DNA of 44,116 bases, from positions 1 to 44,116 of IMG/VR virus record IMGVR_UViG_3300015242_000010; one strand, written 5' to 3'. The notes under the pieces were generated by a model that ran no database searches, had not been told where the DNA came from, and saw only the letters and a list, made by a program, of their open reading frames with translations. The stretch is from a virus. Below, one piece after another: positions 34,132 to 43,107 of this stretch. The translations under genes were made by a program, and so were the position numbers. Position 1 is the first letter of the stretch; each line of letters opens with the position of its first letter.

Positions 34132-37100
34132 CTAGGACAGGTTATCGTTAACAAGGTATCGGTGGTAAAGATCCCCGAACCTAGTGTCATTATGGACCAG
34201 CATCATAGAGATGTCCTTCAGGGCATTGCCGAGATCTACATTTTGCCCTGACGGATTACCTTCCAAATCAAAACTAATCTTGGAAGAGCCGCGCTTGGTG
34301 AGAATATCCTTGATGGAGCTCCTTGCAGCGAGATATGTCCGCAAGGCCTTAAGGTCAGTCCTCATCGGGTCAGCCATGAGCTTTTTATCAGAGGTAATCT
34401 GTTCCATGCCCTTGATGGTGATGGGCATTTTATTCATTTGGACATCGCCGTAATCTTTGAACCATGCGGCATTTTTGTCACCTAGAATGTCTATAATCTT
34501 CTGCTTGATTTCCGAGAAGTTAGAAGCGCCAGGATCCGAATAAGACTTAAAACCGCTTCGAAACATCGCAGCATCTAGCATGTGCATATATCGATTGTAT
34601 TGCTGCCACCCTAGATCCTTTTGATTATTGGCAATGGCTTCTTGGGCAGTGATCTTCTCTCGGACGGACTGCCCAGCAATAAGTTGATCCATCTGCTTTG
34701 CGTAGACCGATGAGCTAAATTCACCCTTATTGTAGATATCGCCAACAATCAATGATGCAAGGTCGGGATTCTTCTCGATCAGATCACCATACTGTGTAGC
34801 CACATGGTCTGCACTTACCGTAGAAGCGATACCCATGGACTTGCTCATGCTGGCAGTGAAGGCGAAATAGTCCTTGCCATACCTTTGCATGAACATGTCC
34901 TGAGCATTTTTCGGATCTAGATCCTGCATAACCTTGTACTGGTCTATAAAGAACTGGTATGGAGAGCCAGTTAGTGGAGTATTCTTAACCTGGGCCGGAG
35001 AGGCCCAGGATGTGAATGCCTGAAGGAACATAAACTGCTTAGCGTTACTCTCGACCTTCTTCATGTCAGGAGCTGGGCCACCGTTTGCATAATCACCCAT
35101 CTGCCTTTGATATTCAGCAAGATAAGCTTTCTGATAAGCGTCATTGCCCTTATCTCCCGCAGTGAAGGCGTTCCACGCATCCTTCATATACTTCGGAAGG
35201 AGGGGGTCAGTCCAGCTTGCAGACGGGCCGTTCGGAAGAACCTTACTCCACTGAAGGAAATCGCCAATCGAAGGAACCTTCTTGGCTATGGCTGATGCTG
35301 CAATCTGAACATACGGACCGGCTCCAGGGTTGAACCATGGATCTCCTGGCAAGATGGTGTTCAGGGCGGACAGGCTGATTCTCGTACCCCCAGAAGGTAC
35401 CTTACCAATGCCCTTAACATTAGTAGTATCTCCCGGCATCCGGAGAGTTATCATTCGACCATCCAGGGGAACGAAGACCTTAATCTTCTTTCCCGTTGCG
35501 GGATCTACTCCATCCGCCATGCCATTCTCATCGACGTGCTGACCATTCTGGTCAGTAATGAGATTGGCTGCAACGGGTGCATTGTAAATCTTGGCTGTAG
35601 TACCTACAAACTGAGGACGCTCAGCGATCAATCCACCCCATCTTTGAAGTCCATCGATATGGGCGGAGAGGAATGGTGTGACGAAACGAAGGGCTTCAGT
35701 CGCTGTAGTTCTGATTGGGTCATAAACAACCTGAGAGATGTCCTTGCGGGCAAGCCTGTCGGACTTCTCTAGCAGTTTGTTCATTTCATCCAACGTCAGA
35801 TGCTCTTCTGCTCCAACCGTTCTTCGGTATCCAATCTCTTGACTGATGAGATCTCGCATACGCGCCTCCTGGGCGCGTAGGTAGATAGGCTGCCTAGCCA
35901 TGACATCGTTGGGGATTGTTGAAAGCTTCTGAAATCCCTTGGCGATAATGTCATCCACTGCACGAGAGGCGGTTTGCTTGGAGTATCCAGCAGTCAGCCC
36001 CTTGACTTCTTCGCCATGAACGGCCGGAAAGTCCTCCTTGGCGATAGCACCCCGAAGTTCATGCTCCATAATCTCTTCGCCATTGGCAATTTTTGTTTGC
36101 AACCCAGTTCCCGCAGGGAGATACTGATCCAGCGTTGCCTTAATGGCGTCAAGAGTTCCATTGTAATCTCGGGCTCGCGGCCCGAGAAGAGACATGTGAT
36201 ACTTGCCGGCTGGAGTTTTCAGCCAGCTCTTGGCTTCCTTAAGGGTTGGATCCTTTGCTACCAGCCTATAAAGATCGTCCTGTCGAAATTGCTTATTCAG
36301 GGCGCCAAGCCAAGAGTCCATGTGATTGGCTTCATTTGGAGTGACAGACTTCCATGAGCCAGTCTTGATGAGGCGACCGTTATCGATAGCCTCACCTCTA
36401 GCGAACACAGTCTCCATGGCCAGCCCGGATGTGATCTGATCACGAGGGATCGGATTGCTCCACTCTGAACTAAACGCTTGTGGAACCTTCACGCCTTCGT
36501 GCTCAAATTCTCCCTCTCCGAGACGCTTTCCCTTGGAGTCTTTAGCTTCCTGAAGTAGGGCATTAGCATAATCAGTATGTTCATCAATGACGCGTCGATG
36601 ATCGATCGCCTGATCAGTCAAGCTGTTAAGCAATTCCTCATCGGAATTAGGCTTTGCTTTTAGCTTGGCAATCTGACCCTCAACCCCCTTGAGCGAATCT
36701 CGCTCATCGGAGATTCGCTTCTTTATGAGAGGCCAAGCATTGCTGATCGAGATGCGCTCAGTTGGAAGGCCAAGCTTTTCAGCGTTGGCAACAAGCGATT
36801 CATCCTCAATGCGAAAAATGCCTTGGCCTGGCTTGGTCGTGCTGGTATAGCTTCCCTTTCCGACGATAGCCTTTATCTGCTGACTGCGATTGAGCATCCA
36901 GTTAACGCCGCCTTGTCCGGCATCCGCCATGGAGGAAATGATTCCAAACTTGACTGCACTCGCAGCCTGGTCATCACTCATGGCTCGAAGGACATAGCCA
37001 GGACGCAGTAGGGTAGCGGCCTTCCACATCGTATTTAGTGAATCAGAAATAGAAGTAACAGCATCCTTGGCACTCCCTCCGCCCTTGCGGATCGTACGCA

Positions 37101-39315
37101 AATACCCAGAATTGCGAGATAGAATCCTATTCAATTCATTAACTGGAAGGAGTGGTTCGGCCATGCTGAGTTGAGTTTTAGCCAATGGAGAAATTACATA
37201 ATGCTCTCCATCTTCATACAGATCTACCAACCTGCCGGTAGGCAAACCCTGTTCATCAAGTTGTCGTGCAGCGCTGAAGCGCTGCGACGTAGGAGCAAAG
37301 CCCGTCAACTCAGTCATCGCCTGACCAAAGCCAACTTTGCGAATATCATTTATCAAACTTGCCGTGTGCGAGTCAAGATTATGAAGATTCTGAGTCATGT
37401 GATAAGTGATTCGACTATGAATTGAATCAAGCACATCGGATCTGGAAACCTTGTCAGCAGCCCTCGAATATTCATTTACCATGTCAAGACGTGCATCTGC
37501 TCCAAGCCCAGGAACTCGCTTCAGCATTTCAGCAACACGCATGTAAGCATCATCATCATTGTGGTTGATGAACTTTTCAGGAGTGCGCTCACCGAATGAA
37601 TCAACAAAGCGAACGGCTGGACTATAGATGCCATTCTGTAGCAGCCGAGTAACAAGCCCTCCTTGGGCATTTTTGTTAAAAATATCGCGAAGGGGTCGAT
37701 CCCCAACGCCAGACCCAATCTTAACTATGGCCTTAGTGGCTGCAAGGTTGGCATCTCTAAGCGCAGCTGGGCCCATGCGGTACAGCTGCTTAACGGTTCC
37801 AAATATATTTGACACGCCCGGAGAGAATTCCTCAATAGACTTACCAAGGTTCTCTTGACCAAGAACCTGTCCATAGTAAGGAACCTTCTGCTGAAGATCA
37901 GCAAGCTGCTGCTCTGTCGCGTCAGACTGTCCCGCCTTCCACTCCTGCGCTCGCATAATGTCAGAAGATGCTGCTGGTGCAGCACTACCCAAAGGGCGCA
38001 CGCCATTAAGGCCATGATAGATCTGCTCTGCGGCCTGCTGGTTAAGTGCCTCACGCTCAGTTGCAATAGGCGCCTTGTAAGGCGCCTGGACGCCCACTTC
38101 GGCCGGGGCAAATCCCTGAAAGAGTTCAGAGTTATATTTAGCCGTATCCACCAAGACTCGATTGTCTTGCATCTTGCCAAGCTCGGTCAAGGTACTGCGA
38201 GACTTATCAGCAAGCTCTGCGGCAGCAGCATTATCTCCAGCTGCAAAGCGAAGGATGAGAGGCATGTCTTCGCGAGACGTGTTTGAAAGAACCTGAGACA
38301 GCTGCTCCTTTGCGGGATTCGCCCTGCGACCCGAACCCCAAATTGGATGCTGGGCAATCTCGGCAGCGCTCTTGCCCTCCATCCAGTCAAAGGCATTGTT
38401 AACCTTAGTCGCCTGGCTTGCTTCTTCCTGGGTCTTAGCTGCAGGAGTTAGAGCATGAGCACCCTTGGCGACGGCTGTGCCAAGCAGCGAAGCTGCCTTG
38501 GAAATCTTAGGTGCAGCCTCAGCGCCCTCAGTTGCAATCTCTATTGCCCTCAAGCCCTTGGTGACCTTGGATGCCGCACCCCCAACAAGCATGACGGGGT
38601 CGGCTCCAACGTTGAAGATGAAGTCAAGGGAGCCAGTTCCTACGGTATACTTCCAGTCTCCCTTTTGGCGCCAGAAATCCGTATCATAAAGGAATCGTTC
38701 TGAGTTTCGCTTGACGTCTTCCTTCTCCTGAGAACTAAGCTTGTCAGCACCGCTAGCGAAAACGCTAGCGAACATACCAGGTTCGCCTGCGGCAGAAGCG
38801 ACATTCTCGTAGTTAACGAGCGCTTGGCCAGGGGAAATGTGTTCGGCCTTGCCATAAGCGTCGCTCCATTCACTTCCAGAAAGCAAGGTGCCAAAGTAGC
38901 CCTTGTCGCCAGGAGCAATCTCTGCCTTAGCTGCCTGCAGAAAGAGCGTAGAAAGTGGCTGCGATACAGCGTTGGAATATATCCAGTAAGCGCCAGAAGC
39001 AGCCTTGTCTACGGGCCACCACAAAGTCTTACCCACATCCTTGGCTACGCCCCATCCAGGAATGTGGGACAACGCACCGTCAATATCGTGGCCAACACTG
39101 CCGATGCCCTGCATGATGTTCTGCATGAATCCGCCGCGCGCTTTACGCGCGTCTTCTTCCATAGCGTACTTTTGTGAAAGCACATCCTTGGGGACAGTGG
39201 CAGTATTGATTGCGGTCTGGGGGTCAACAAACAAGCCCTGTCCAGCGTCGGACATATCCTTGTTCCACCAGTCCGAAGTCTTTGCCTTACCCCAAAAGTC
39301 GGTCTCGTACGCCAT
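34132..39315 (-). CDS. Giant internal virion / DNA-ejection protein, 1727 aa
   Basis: The largest gene, 5.2 kb. ATG 39315 follows CAGGGAGATGCA. It is helical throughout. Visible parts include DIDGALSHIPGWGVAKDVGK near residue 80, FIFNVGADPVMLVGGAASKV near 220, a central GYVLRAMSDDQAASAVKFGI, and a C-terminal half with many charged helices (KDISQVVYDPIRTTATEALR). No hydrolase motif is seen. Size, lack of signal and neighbours with wall hydrolases match T7 gp16-type proteins that form a transenvelope channel (inference). A tape-measure role is unlikely without tail-tube genes. Confidence 0.68.
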   Translation of the reverse strand: MAYETDFWGKAKTSDWWNKDMSDAGQGLFVDPQTAINTATVPKDVLSQKYAMEEDARKARGGFMQNIMQGIGSVGHDIDGALSHIPGWGVAKDVGKTLWWPVDKAASGAYWIYSNAVSQPLSTLFLQAAKAEIAPGDKGYFGTLLSGSEWSDAYGKAEHISPGQALVNYENVASAAGEPGMFASVFASGADKLSSQEKEDVKRNSERFLYDTDFWRQKGDWKYTVGTGSLDFIFNVGADPVMLVGGAASKVTKGLRAIEIATEGAEAAPKISKAASLLGTAVAKGAHALTPAAKTQEEASQATKVNNAFDWMEGKSAAEIAQHPIWGSGRRANPAKEQLSQVLSNTSREDMPLILRFAAGDNAAAAELADKSRSTLTELGKMQDNRVLVDTAKYNSELFQGFAPAEVGVQAPYKAPIATEREALNQQAAEQIYHGLNGVRPLGSAAPAASSDIMRAQEWKAGQSDATEQQLADLQQKVPYYGQVLGQENLGKSIEEFSPGVSNIFGTVKQLYRMGPAALRDANLAATKAIVKIGSGVGDRPLRDIFNKNAQGGLVTRLLQNGIYSPAVRFVDSFGERTPEKFINHNDDDAYMRVAEMLKRVPGLGADARLDMVNEYSRAADKVSRSDVLDSIHSRITYHMTQNLHNLDSHTASLINDIRKVGFGQAMTELTGFAPTSQRFSAARQLDEQGLPTGRLVDLYEDGEHYVISPLAKTQLSMAEPLLPVNELNRILSRNSGYLRTIRKGGGSAKDAVTSISDSLNTMWKAATLLRPGYVLRAMSDDQAASAVKFGIISSMADAGQGGVNWMLNRSQQIKAIVGKGSYTSTTKPGQGIFRIEDESLVANAEKLGLPTERISISNAWPLIKKRISDERDSLKGVEGQIAKLKAKPNSDEELLNSLTDQAIDHRRVIDEHTDYANALLQEAKDSKGKRLGEGEFEHEGVKVPQAFSSEWSNPIPRDQITSGLAMETVFARGEAIDNGRLIKTGSWKSVTPNEANHMDSWLGALNKQFRQDDLYRLVAKDPTLKEAKSWLKTPAGKYHMSLLGPRARDYNGTLDAIKATLDQYLPAGTGLQTKIANGEEIMEHELRGAIAKEDFPAVHGEEVKGLTAGYSKQTASRAVDDIIAKGFQKLSTIPNDVMARQPIYLRAQEARMRDLISQEIGYRRTVGAEEHLTLDEMNKLLEKSDRLARKDISQVVYDPIRTTATEALRFVTPFLSAHIDGLQRWGGLIAERPQFVGTTAKIYNAPVAANLITDQNGQHVDENGMADGVDPATGKKIKVFVPLDGRMITLRMPGDTTNVKGIGKVPSGGTRISLSALNTILPGDPWFNPGAGPYVQIAASAIAKKVPSIGDFLQWSKVLPNGPSASWTDPLLPKYMKDAWNAFTAGDKGNDAYQKAYLAEYQRQMGDYANGGPAPDMKKVESNAKQFMFLQAFTSWASPAQVKNTPLTGSPYQFFIDQYKVMQDLDPKNAQDMFMQRYGKDYFAFTASMSKSMGIASTVSADHVATQYGDLIEKNPDLASLIVGDIYNKGEFSSSVYAKQMDQLIAGQSVREKITAQEAIANNQKDLGWQQYNRYMHMLDAAMFRSGFKSYSDPGASNFSEIKQKIIDILGDKNAAWFKDYGDVQMNKMPITIKGMEQITSDKKLMADPMRTDLKALRTYLAARSSIKDILTKRGSSKISFDLEGNPSGQNVDLGNALKDISMMLVHNDTRFGDLYHRYLVNDNLS

Positions 39316-39330
39316 TGCATCTCCCTGTTA

Positions 39331-39756
39331 CTACATCTGTGACTTGAGCTGCCTTACAAGGTTGCGGGCAGCATCGCTAGAGCCTGGCTGATTAGCCATA
39401 AATTCAAGAGCCCCAAGATAGGCGGCTGTATAGTTAGAACTGTTTGCCTTCTGACTAGAGGACAAAATGTCCGATCCAGCACCAGGGCCAGCATCTGCAC
39501 CATCGGTAACAGGAACGTCAGGCATTGTAGTGTCTGCGCCCAGAGGAACTACTCGGTCTGACGGATTGCCGAAAAGGTCAGCAAAATTCATACCACTAAC
39601 ATCTTGACCAGAATCCTGCGCCATGGGAGCGCCAGACTTAGCTTCCTGGTAGTCCTTATTCTCTCCATACTGGGCATCGGGAAGAGTCGCGTTAGCGGCA
39701 CCAACAGCCTTGTCGGTTCGCTGACTGAACTTGCCGGGGCCTGCTGGTGTAGTCAT
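39331..39756 (-). CDS. Disordered structural-operon protein, 141 aa
   Basis: ATG 39756 follows AAGGAGATCGC. TTPAGPGKFSQRTDKAVGAA opens a long low-complexity Asp/Gly/Pro region, ending in a helix (YTAAYLGALEFMANQPGSSD, then LVRQLKSQM). This layout recurs next to portal genes in actinophages. It may be an internal head or accessory scaffold protein. Confidence 0.62.
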   Translation of the reverse strand: MTTPAGPGKFSQRTDKAVGAANATLPDAQYGENKDYQEAKSGAPMAQDSGQDVSGMNFADLFGNPSDRVVPLGADTTMPDVPVTDGADAGPGAGSDILSSSQKANSSNYTAAYLGALEFMANQPGSSDAARNLVRQLKSQM

Positions 39757-39803
39757 GCGATCTCCTTAGAAAGGGGGCGTTTGGCGGCATTCCAAACATT
39801 AAG

Positions 39804-39817
39804 CTGTTTGCAAACAG
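39804..39817. promoter_or_regulatory. 14-bp perfect palindrome in a late-operon gap
   Basis: CTGTTTGCAAACAG is a perfect palindrome in the 76-base gap between two late genes. It may be an operator or simply a short hairpin. No promoter hexamers are obvious beside it. Confidence 0.45.
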
Positions 39818-39832
39818 TACCCCCGACACGCT

Positions 39833-40114
39833 CTACTTGGGCATGTGCTTGTCGGTGCCTCGGGTCAGCGCAAACGGGCTGTAGGGGCCAGTCTCGACGA
39901 GCGACGCTTCCCAGCTAGAACCACCAGAGACTTCCTGATTAAGACGATCCGGACCATCGTTGTGATCCTGGATATCAAAAGAAAGCTCGGGCGGGATGAG
40001 GGTCATACCCTTAAGCGAATTGAAAACGCCATCGGGAGTGTGGTCCCCAGCGAAAAGAGCGCCCTTGAGGTCGCCTTCGTGACCGCTGGAAGAGTTCACC
40101 TGAGAATAAGCCAT
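39833..40114 (-). CDS. Small structural-operon protein, 93 aa
   Basis: ATG 40114 follows AGGAGGAACC. It is soluble and acidic (AYSQVNSSSGHEGDLKGALF, then LSFDIQDHNDGPDRL and PYSPFALTRGTDKHMPK). It lies directly after the portal gene. No family recognised; a head component is possible. Confidence 0.6.
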   Translation of the reverse strand: MAYSQVNSSSGHEGDLKGALFAGDHTPDGVFNSLKGMTLIPPELSFDIQDHNDGPDRLNQEVSGGSSWEASLVETGPYSPFALTRGTDKHMPK

Positions 40115-40129
40115 GGTTCCTCCTGCTTG

Positions 40130-41950
40130 TTAGATGGGAGACTGACGCTGGGTCCGGGCAGACATTTGAACTTTCCCTCCGCTGGTCAATCCAGTAAGCA
40201 AGGATTGGAGGTCCATTCCTTGCGGCTGTTGTGGCTGCCCAGGCGAGGCGCCCCCCTGAGGGGGCTGTGCACCTTGCTGTGGACCTCCGGGGACCCCTGG
40301 CGTACCCTCTCCAGGGGCTGCACCTGGCAGCCCCTGAGAAGGCTGCTGAGGCTGTTCCTTAGGCTTGAAAATCTTAAGCACTGCATCGTGCACAGGCTCA
40401 CCCTTTTCACGCAGCTGGATGAGCTGTGCGACCTTTGACAAAGAGTCCATGGGGTCTTGGCCCTGAAGGGCCATCTGGGGGATGGCCTGCATGAATCCCA
40501 TCATGCCCTGTTTGAGGGCATCAGTAAACTGCTCATTATCAATCTGAGCCTGCATCTGAACAACATCAATGTTCATTGGCAACTGACGCTGGAAGAAGTC
40601 ACGAGAGATGAGCTGATCACCCCTGAGCTGCAAGAGGCCGACGATCGCCCTTGCTGGATCCTGTCCTGCAGCAAAACCGTATGTAACATCTACTGTGTAA
40701 TCTCCACTGATGTCCTTGCGGGGAACATAGGTCTCTTCGTAAGGAGTGCCCTGAGCCGTTCCTCGAATAGTCTTCTTCTCGTTGGGCCAAAGCTTCTCGT
40801 CCATCTCGAAGCACAGCATGATGGCCCTACGGAGAGCTTCAGCAAGAACGGTCTGCCCTGTGGTGACTACAGTATTAAAGCCACCCATCAAAGCTTGCAC
40901 GCCGCGACCAGTCACAATCGAAGCATCAATATTCCCCGAACGAGCCTCGGGGGTGCGCGTGCCAACGCGCAACTCCTGCTCCAGCATCTGACCTTCCTGG
41001 AAGGCGGCCTGCGGAACATCGATACCCACTCGTCGAATCTTGTCAGGACTATCAGTGCGAATGATTGCGTCATCCCCGAACGTCATCTTCTGCACGTCCC
41101 GAGGTACTGCAAGTGGTGCCCTAACAGTCTTCTCTGTCGCCTCTAGCCCAAGAAGGGCCATGCGAGCCTTCGCAAGCTGAACCCAGATGGCGTCATCAAA
41201 CGAACCGCGAATCTCATTGTCGTAGCCAGGACGCTTGCCGATGGAGATCATGATCTTACCCAAAGGGTTAGGCATGTGATCAACGATCGATTCACCGTTC
41301 TGCGGCAGATACATCAACATCTGATCTGCGTCTACGTACTTGACAACCTCGATCTCCCGCTCCGCCCAGCCGCCCTCGCCGGGACCACCAGTCTCATTCG
41401 ACTGAAGATAACGAAGCAGGTGAGGAAACTTCGAGGCGAGATGAATGGCCTCTTCTCTCCACACCTTAGTGTAGGACTTGAGACGCCCATACAGATCAAA
41501 CTCTGGATAGACGCCCATCGGATTCTCTACTCGAATATGCGGACGCTTATCTTCGAAGTCCGCCTCTATGACATAGATCGCCATGCCGTAAGTTACGTAA
41601 TGATCAGCTAGCGTGATCTGACGTCCGGCGTTAAGGCCGGACGACTCTACATAGTAGTTAGCAGCCTTAGTCTTTTTAGACGAAAACCTCTTCGCCTTAT
41701 CGGTCGTAAGGATGCCAGCAGAACAGTTAATGCTAGGCATGGCACCCATGACCTCAGCCACATCCCTAGCTGAGGTGTCAATCAAGTTAGCTACAATAGG
41801 CTTAGGCCAAGCGTCTGGCATGCTACCCGGCACAACCGAATCAACATCCCCAGACCGTACGTCATGTACATCCCTATGACGCTGATCCCTATCCGAAGCT
41901 GCTCTACGCAGTGATTCGACACGCTTAGTAATCTGTTCGATATTCAGCAT
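40130..41950 (-). CDS. Portal protein, 606 aa
   Basis: The dodecameric DNA gate of the head. ATG 41950 follows GGAGGTGACTCT. DVAEVMGAMPSINCSAGILT, GRQITLADHYVTYGMAIYVI, RVENPMGVYPEFDLYGRLKS, RSGNIDASIVTGRGVQALMG and the KEQPQQPSQGLPGAAPGEGT tail follow phage portals of this class. The C-terminal 100 residues are Gln/Pro/Gly-rich and disordered. Size is within the usual 450-750 range. Confidence 0.87.
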   Translation of the reverse strand: MLNIEQITKRVESLRRAASDRDQRHRDVHDVRSGDVDSVVPGSMPDAWPKPIVANLIDTSARDVAEVMGAMPSINCSAGILTTDKAKRFSSKKTKAANYYVESSGLNAGRQITLADHYVTYGMAIYVIEADFEDKRPHIRVENPMGVYPEFDLYGRLKSYTKVWREEAIHLASKFPHLLRYLQSNETGGPGEGGWAEREIEVVKYVDADQMLMYLPQNGESIVDHMPNPLGKIMISIGKRPGYDNEIRGSFDDAIWVQLAKARMALLGLEATEKTVRAPLAVPRDVQKMTFGDDAIIRTDSPDKIRRVGIDVPQAAFQEGQMLEQELRVGTRTPEARSGNIDASIVTGRGVQALMGGFNTVVTTGQTVLAEALRRAIMLCFEMDEKLWPNEKKTIRGTAQGTPYEETYVPRKDISGDYTVDVTYGFAAGQDPARAIVGLLQLRGDQLISRDFFQRQLPMNIDVVQMQAQIDNEQFTDALKQGMMGFMQAIPQMALQGQDPMDSLSKVAQLIQLREKGEPVHDAVLKIFKPKEQPQQPSQGLPGAAPGEGTPGVPGGPQQGAQPPQGGASPGQPQQPQGMDLQSLLTGLTSGGKVQMSARTQRQSPI

Positions 41951-41987
41951 AGAGTCACCTCCTTCAATCTAAGAGTGGGCCATCCGA

Positions 41988-42776
41988 TCAAGACTTTGGG
42001 ACGCGCAAGCGATCCCAACTTTTCTTGCCCGGCACACCATCAGCAGCGGAGCCGGAATATCCAACCTTGCGCTGCCATGCAGCATAGGAAGACTTGTCTC
42101 CCGAGCCCCACGTGTCAGCTCCTGTACTAGACTTGTACTTGCCGCAACCCTCAGCGACTAGACGCTTATGCATCGCTGCAATTAGTGGATGCTTCCTGCC
42201 GTTCTTAAAGAATGCCGCACCTGGAAAAGGTGCGTAAATCGGAGTTGGCTTCGGGGTCGGCTTGGTCGAGAGGGGTAGTGGAATGTCATTAATCGCCTTG
42301 GCTAGATCCAAGATCTGATTGAGCTGTGCAACAATCCTCGCGCCAGGGCATGAGGTGTGGCCGCCCCAGGCGGCCCCTCCTAGGGCGTGGTAGGCAAGAC
42401 CCTCATCTCCAACCTTGGCAGCAAGTTGAAGCTTAAAGCCATAAGTCCTGCTGGCCCAGGCGAGAACCTTTGCACAGCTTTCAATCTGGACAGGGGTCAG
42501 CTCGTCCCCGCCGCGTCCTTCATTCTCGATAGAAAGATAGTCGTGATTTCCAGCAGCCTGGGCCCAAGCCCGATCCTTGGTGTCAACCCACTGCAGCAGG
42601 CCGCCAATGCGGCCTGTGCCAAAATGACTAGATGCCTGAGCGGAAGAGTTATCAAACCAGGACTGGGTACCCGAAAGAGTTCCATCCATAATGTGAATGA
42701 CGATTCCCAAGACTCGGCCCTGCCCATCTTTGGTATAATTTCGGACGGCGTGCCACGTCGCCTCATCAAACTTCAT
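41988..42776 (-). CDS. Endolysin, N-acetylmuramoyl-L-alanine amidase, 262 aa
   Basis: Cuts the amide bond between muramic acid and the stem peptide for lysis. ATG 42776 overlaps the DUF1003 gene end. An Amidase_2 fold is visible: VLGIVIHIMDGTLSGTQSWF (first zinc His), SSHFGTGRIGGLLQWVDTKD, then NHDYLSIENEG, and HTSCPGARI (last zinc His and Cys). A Pro/Lys linker leads to a peptidoglycan-binding tail, SSYAAWQRKVGYSGSAADGV then PGKKSWDRLRVP, very like Streptomyces wall-binding domains. No signal peptide, so a holin is needed. Confidence 0.92.
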   Translation of the reverse strand: MKFDEATWHAVRNYTKDGQGRVLGIVIHIMDGTLSGTQSWFDNSSAQASSHFGTGRIGGLLQWVDTKDRAWAQAAGNHDYLSIENEGRGGDELTPVQIESCAKVLAWASRTYGFKLQLAAKVGDEGLAYHALGGAAWGGHTSCPGARIVAQLNQILDLAKAINDIPLPLSTKPTPKPTPIYAPFPGAAFFKNGRKHPLIAAMHKRLVAEGCGKYKSSTGADTWGSGDKSSYAAWQRKVGYSGSAADGVPGKKSWDRLRVPKS

Positions 42777-43107
42777 TGCCTTCAATCCCCAACCTATCAG
42801 CGATGGCCCTCACGAGCCTATTAGTTTCAGAGTCTTCTTCGAGATCTTGGCGAAGAACTGCACGGTCTTCTGCATCGGAACGATTACTTGACATCAAAAT
42901 AACTGGTCCAGTAAAGGCTGCCTCTGCAGACATGAAAAGATTGGCGAGCACAAATGGATACTCATCCCAGTGAGTAAACCAAGCTACAGTGTTCAGAATA
43001 AACCAGGCGGAGAGGAGGGCGGCCTGAGCCACAACAAACGTCCACGACCCCACGGCTTTGGTAAGAGCATCTGCGGCCCTAGCCCCACGATCACGACCAC
43101 CACTCAT
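42766..43107 (-). CDS. DUF1003 membrane protein, 113 aa
   Basis: ATG 43107 follows GGAGGTAGCTCAC; it overlaps the terminase end by 17 bases. WTFVVAQAALLSAWFILNTV, THWDEYPFVLANLFMSAEAA and GPVILMSSNRSDAEDR carry the DUF1003 signature (two spans, then an SxNR-x-x-x-DR motif). It is placed between terL and the amidase, so it may act in lysis as a holin-like or regulatory protein; DUF1003 function is unknown. Confidence 0.85.
   Translation of the reverse strand: MSGGRDRGARAADALTKAVGSWTFVVAQAALLSAWFILNTVAWFTHWDEYPFVLANLFMSAEAAFTGPVILMSSNRSDAEDRAVLRQDLEEDSETNRLVRAIADRLGIEGNEV

Noticed and set aside
37855-38286. 143-codon rightward frame within the 1727-residue gene
   Set aside because: Antisense shadow with no ribosome site and Arg/Leu/Cys-heavy composition.
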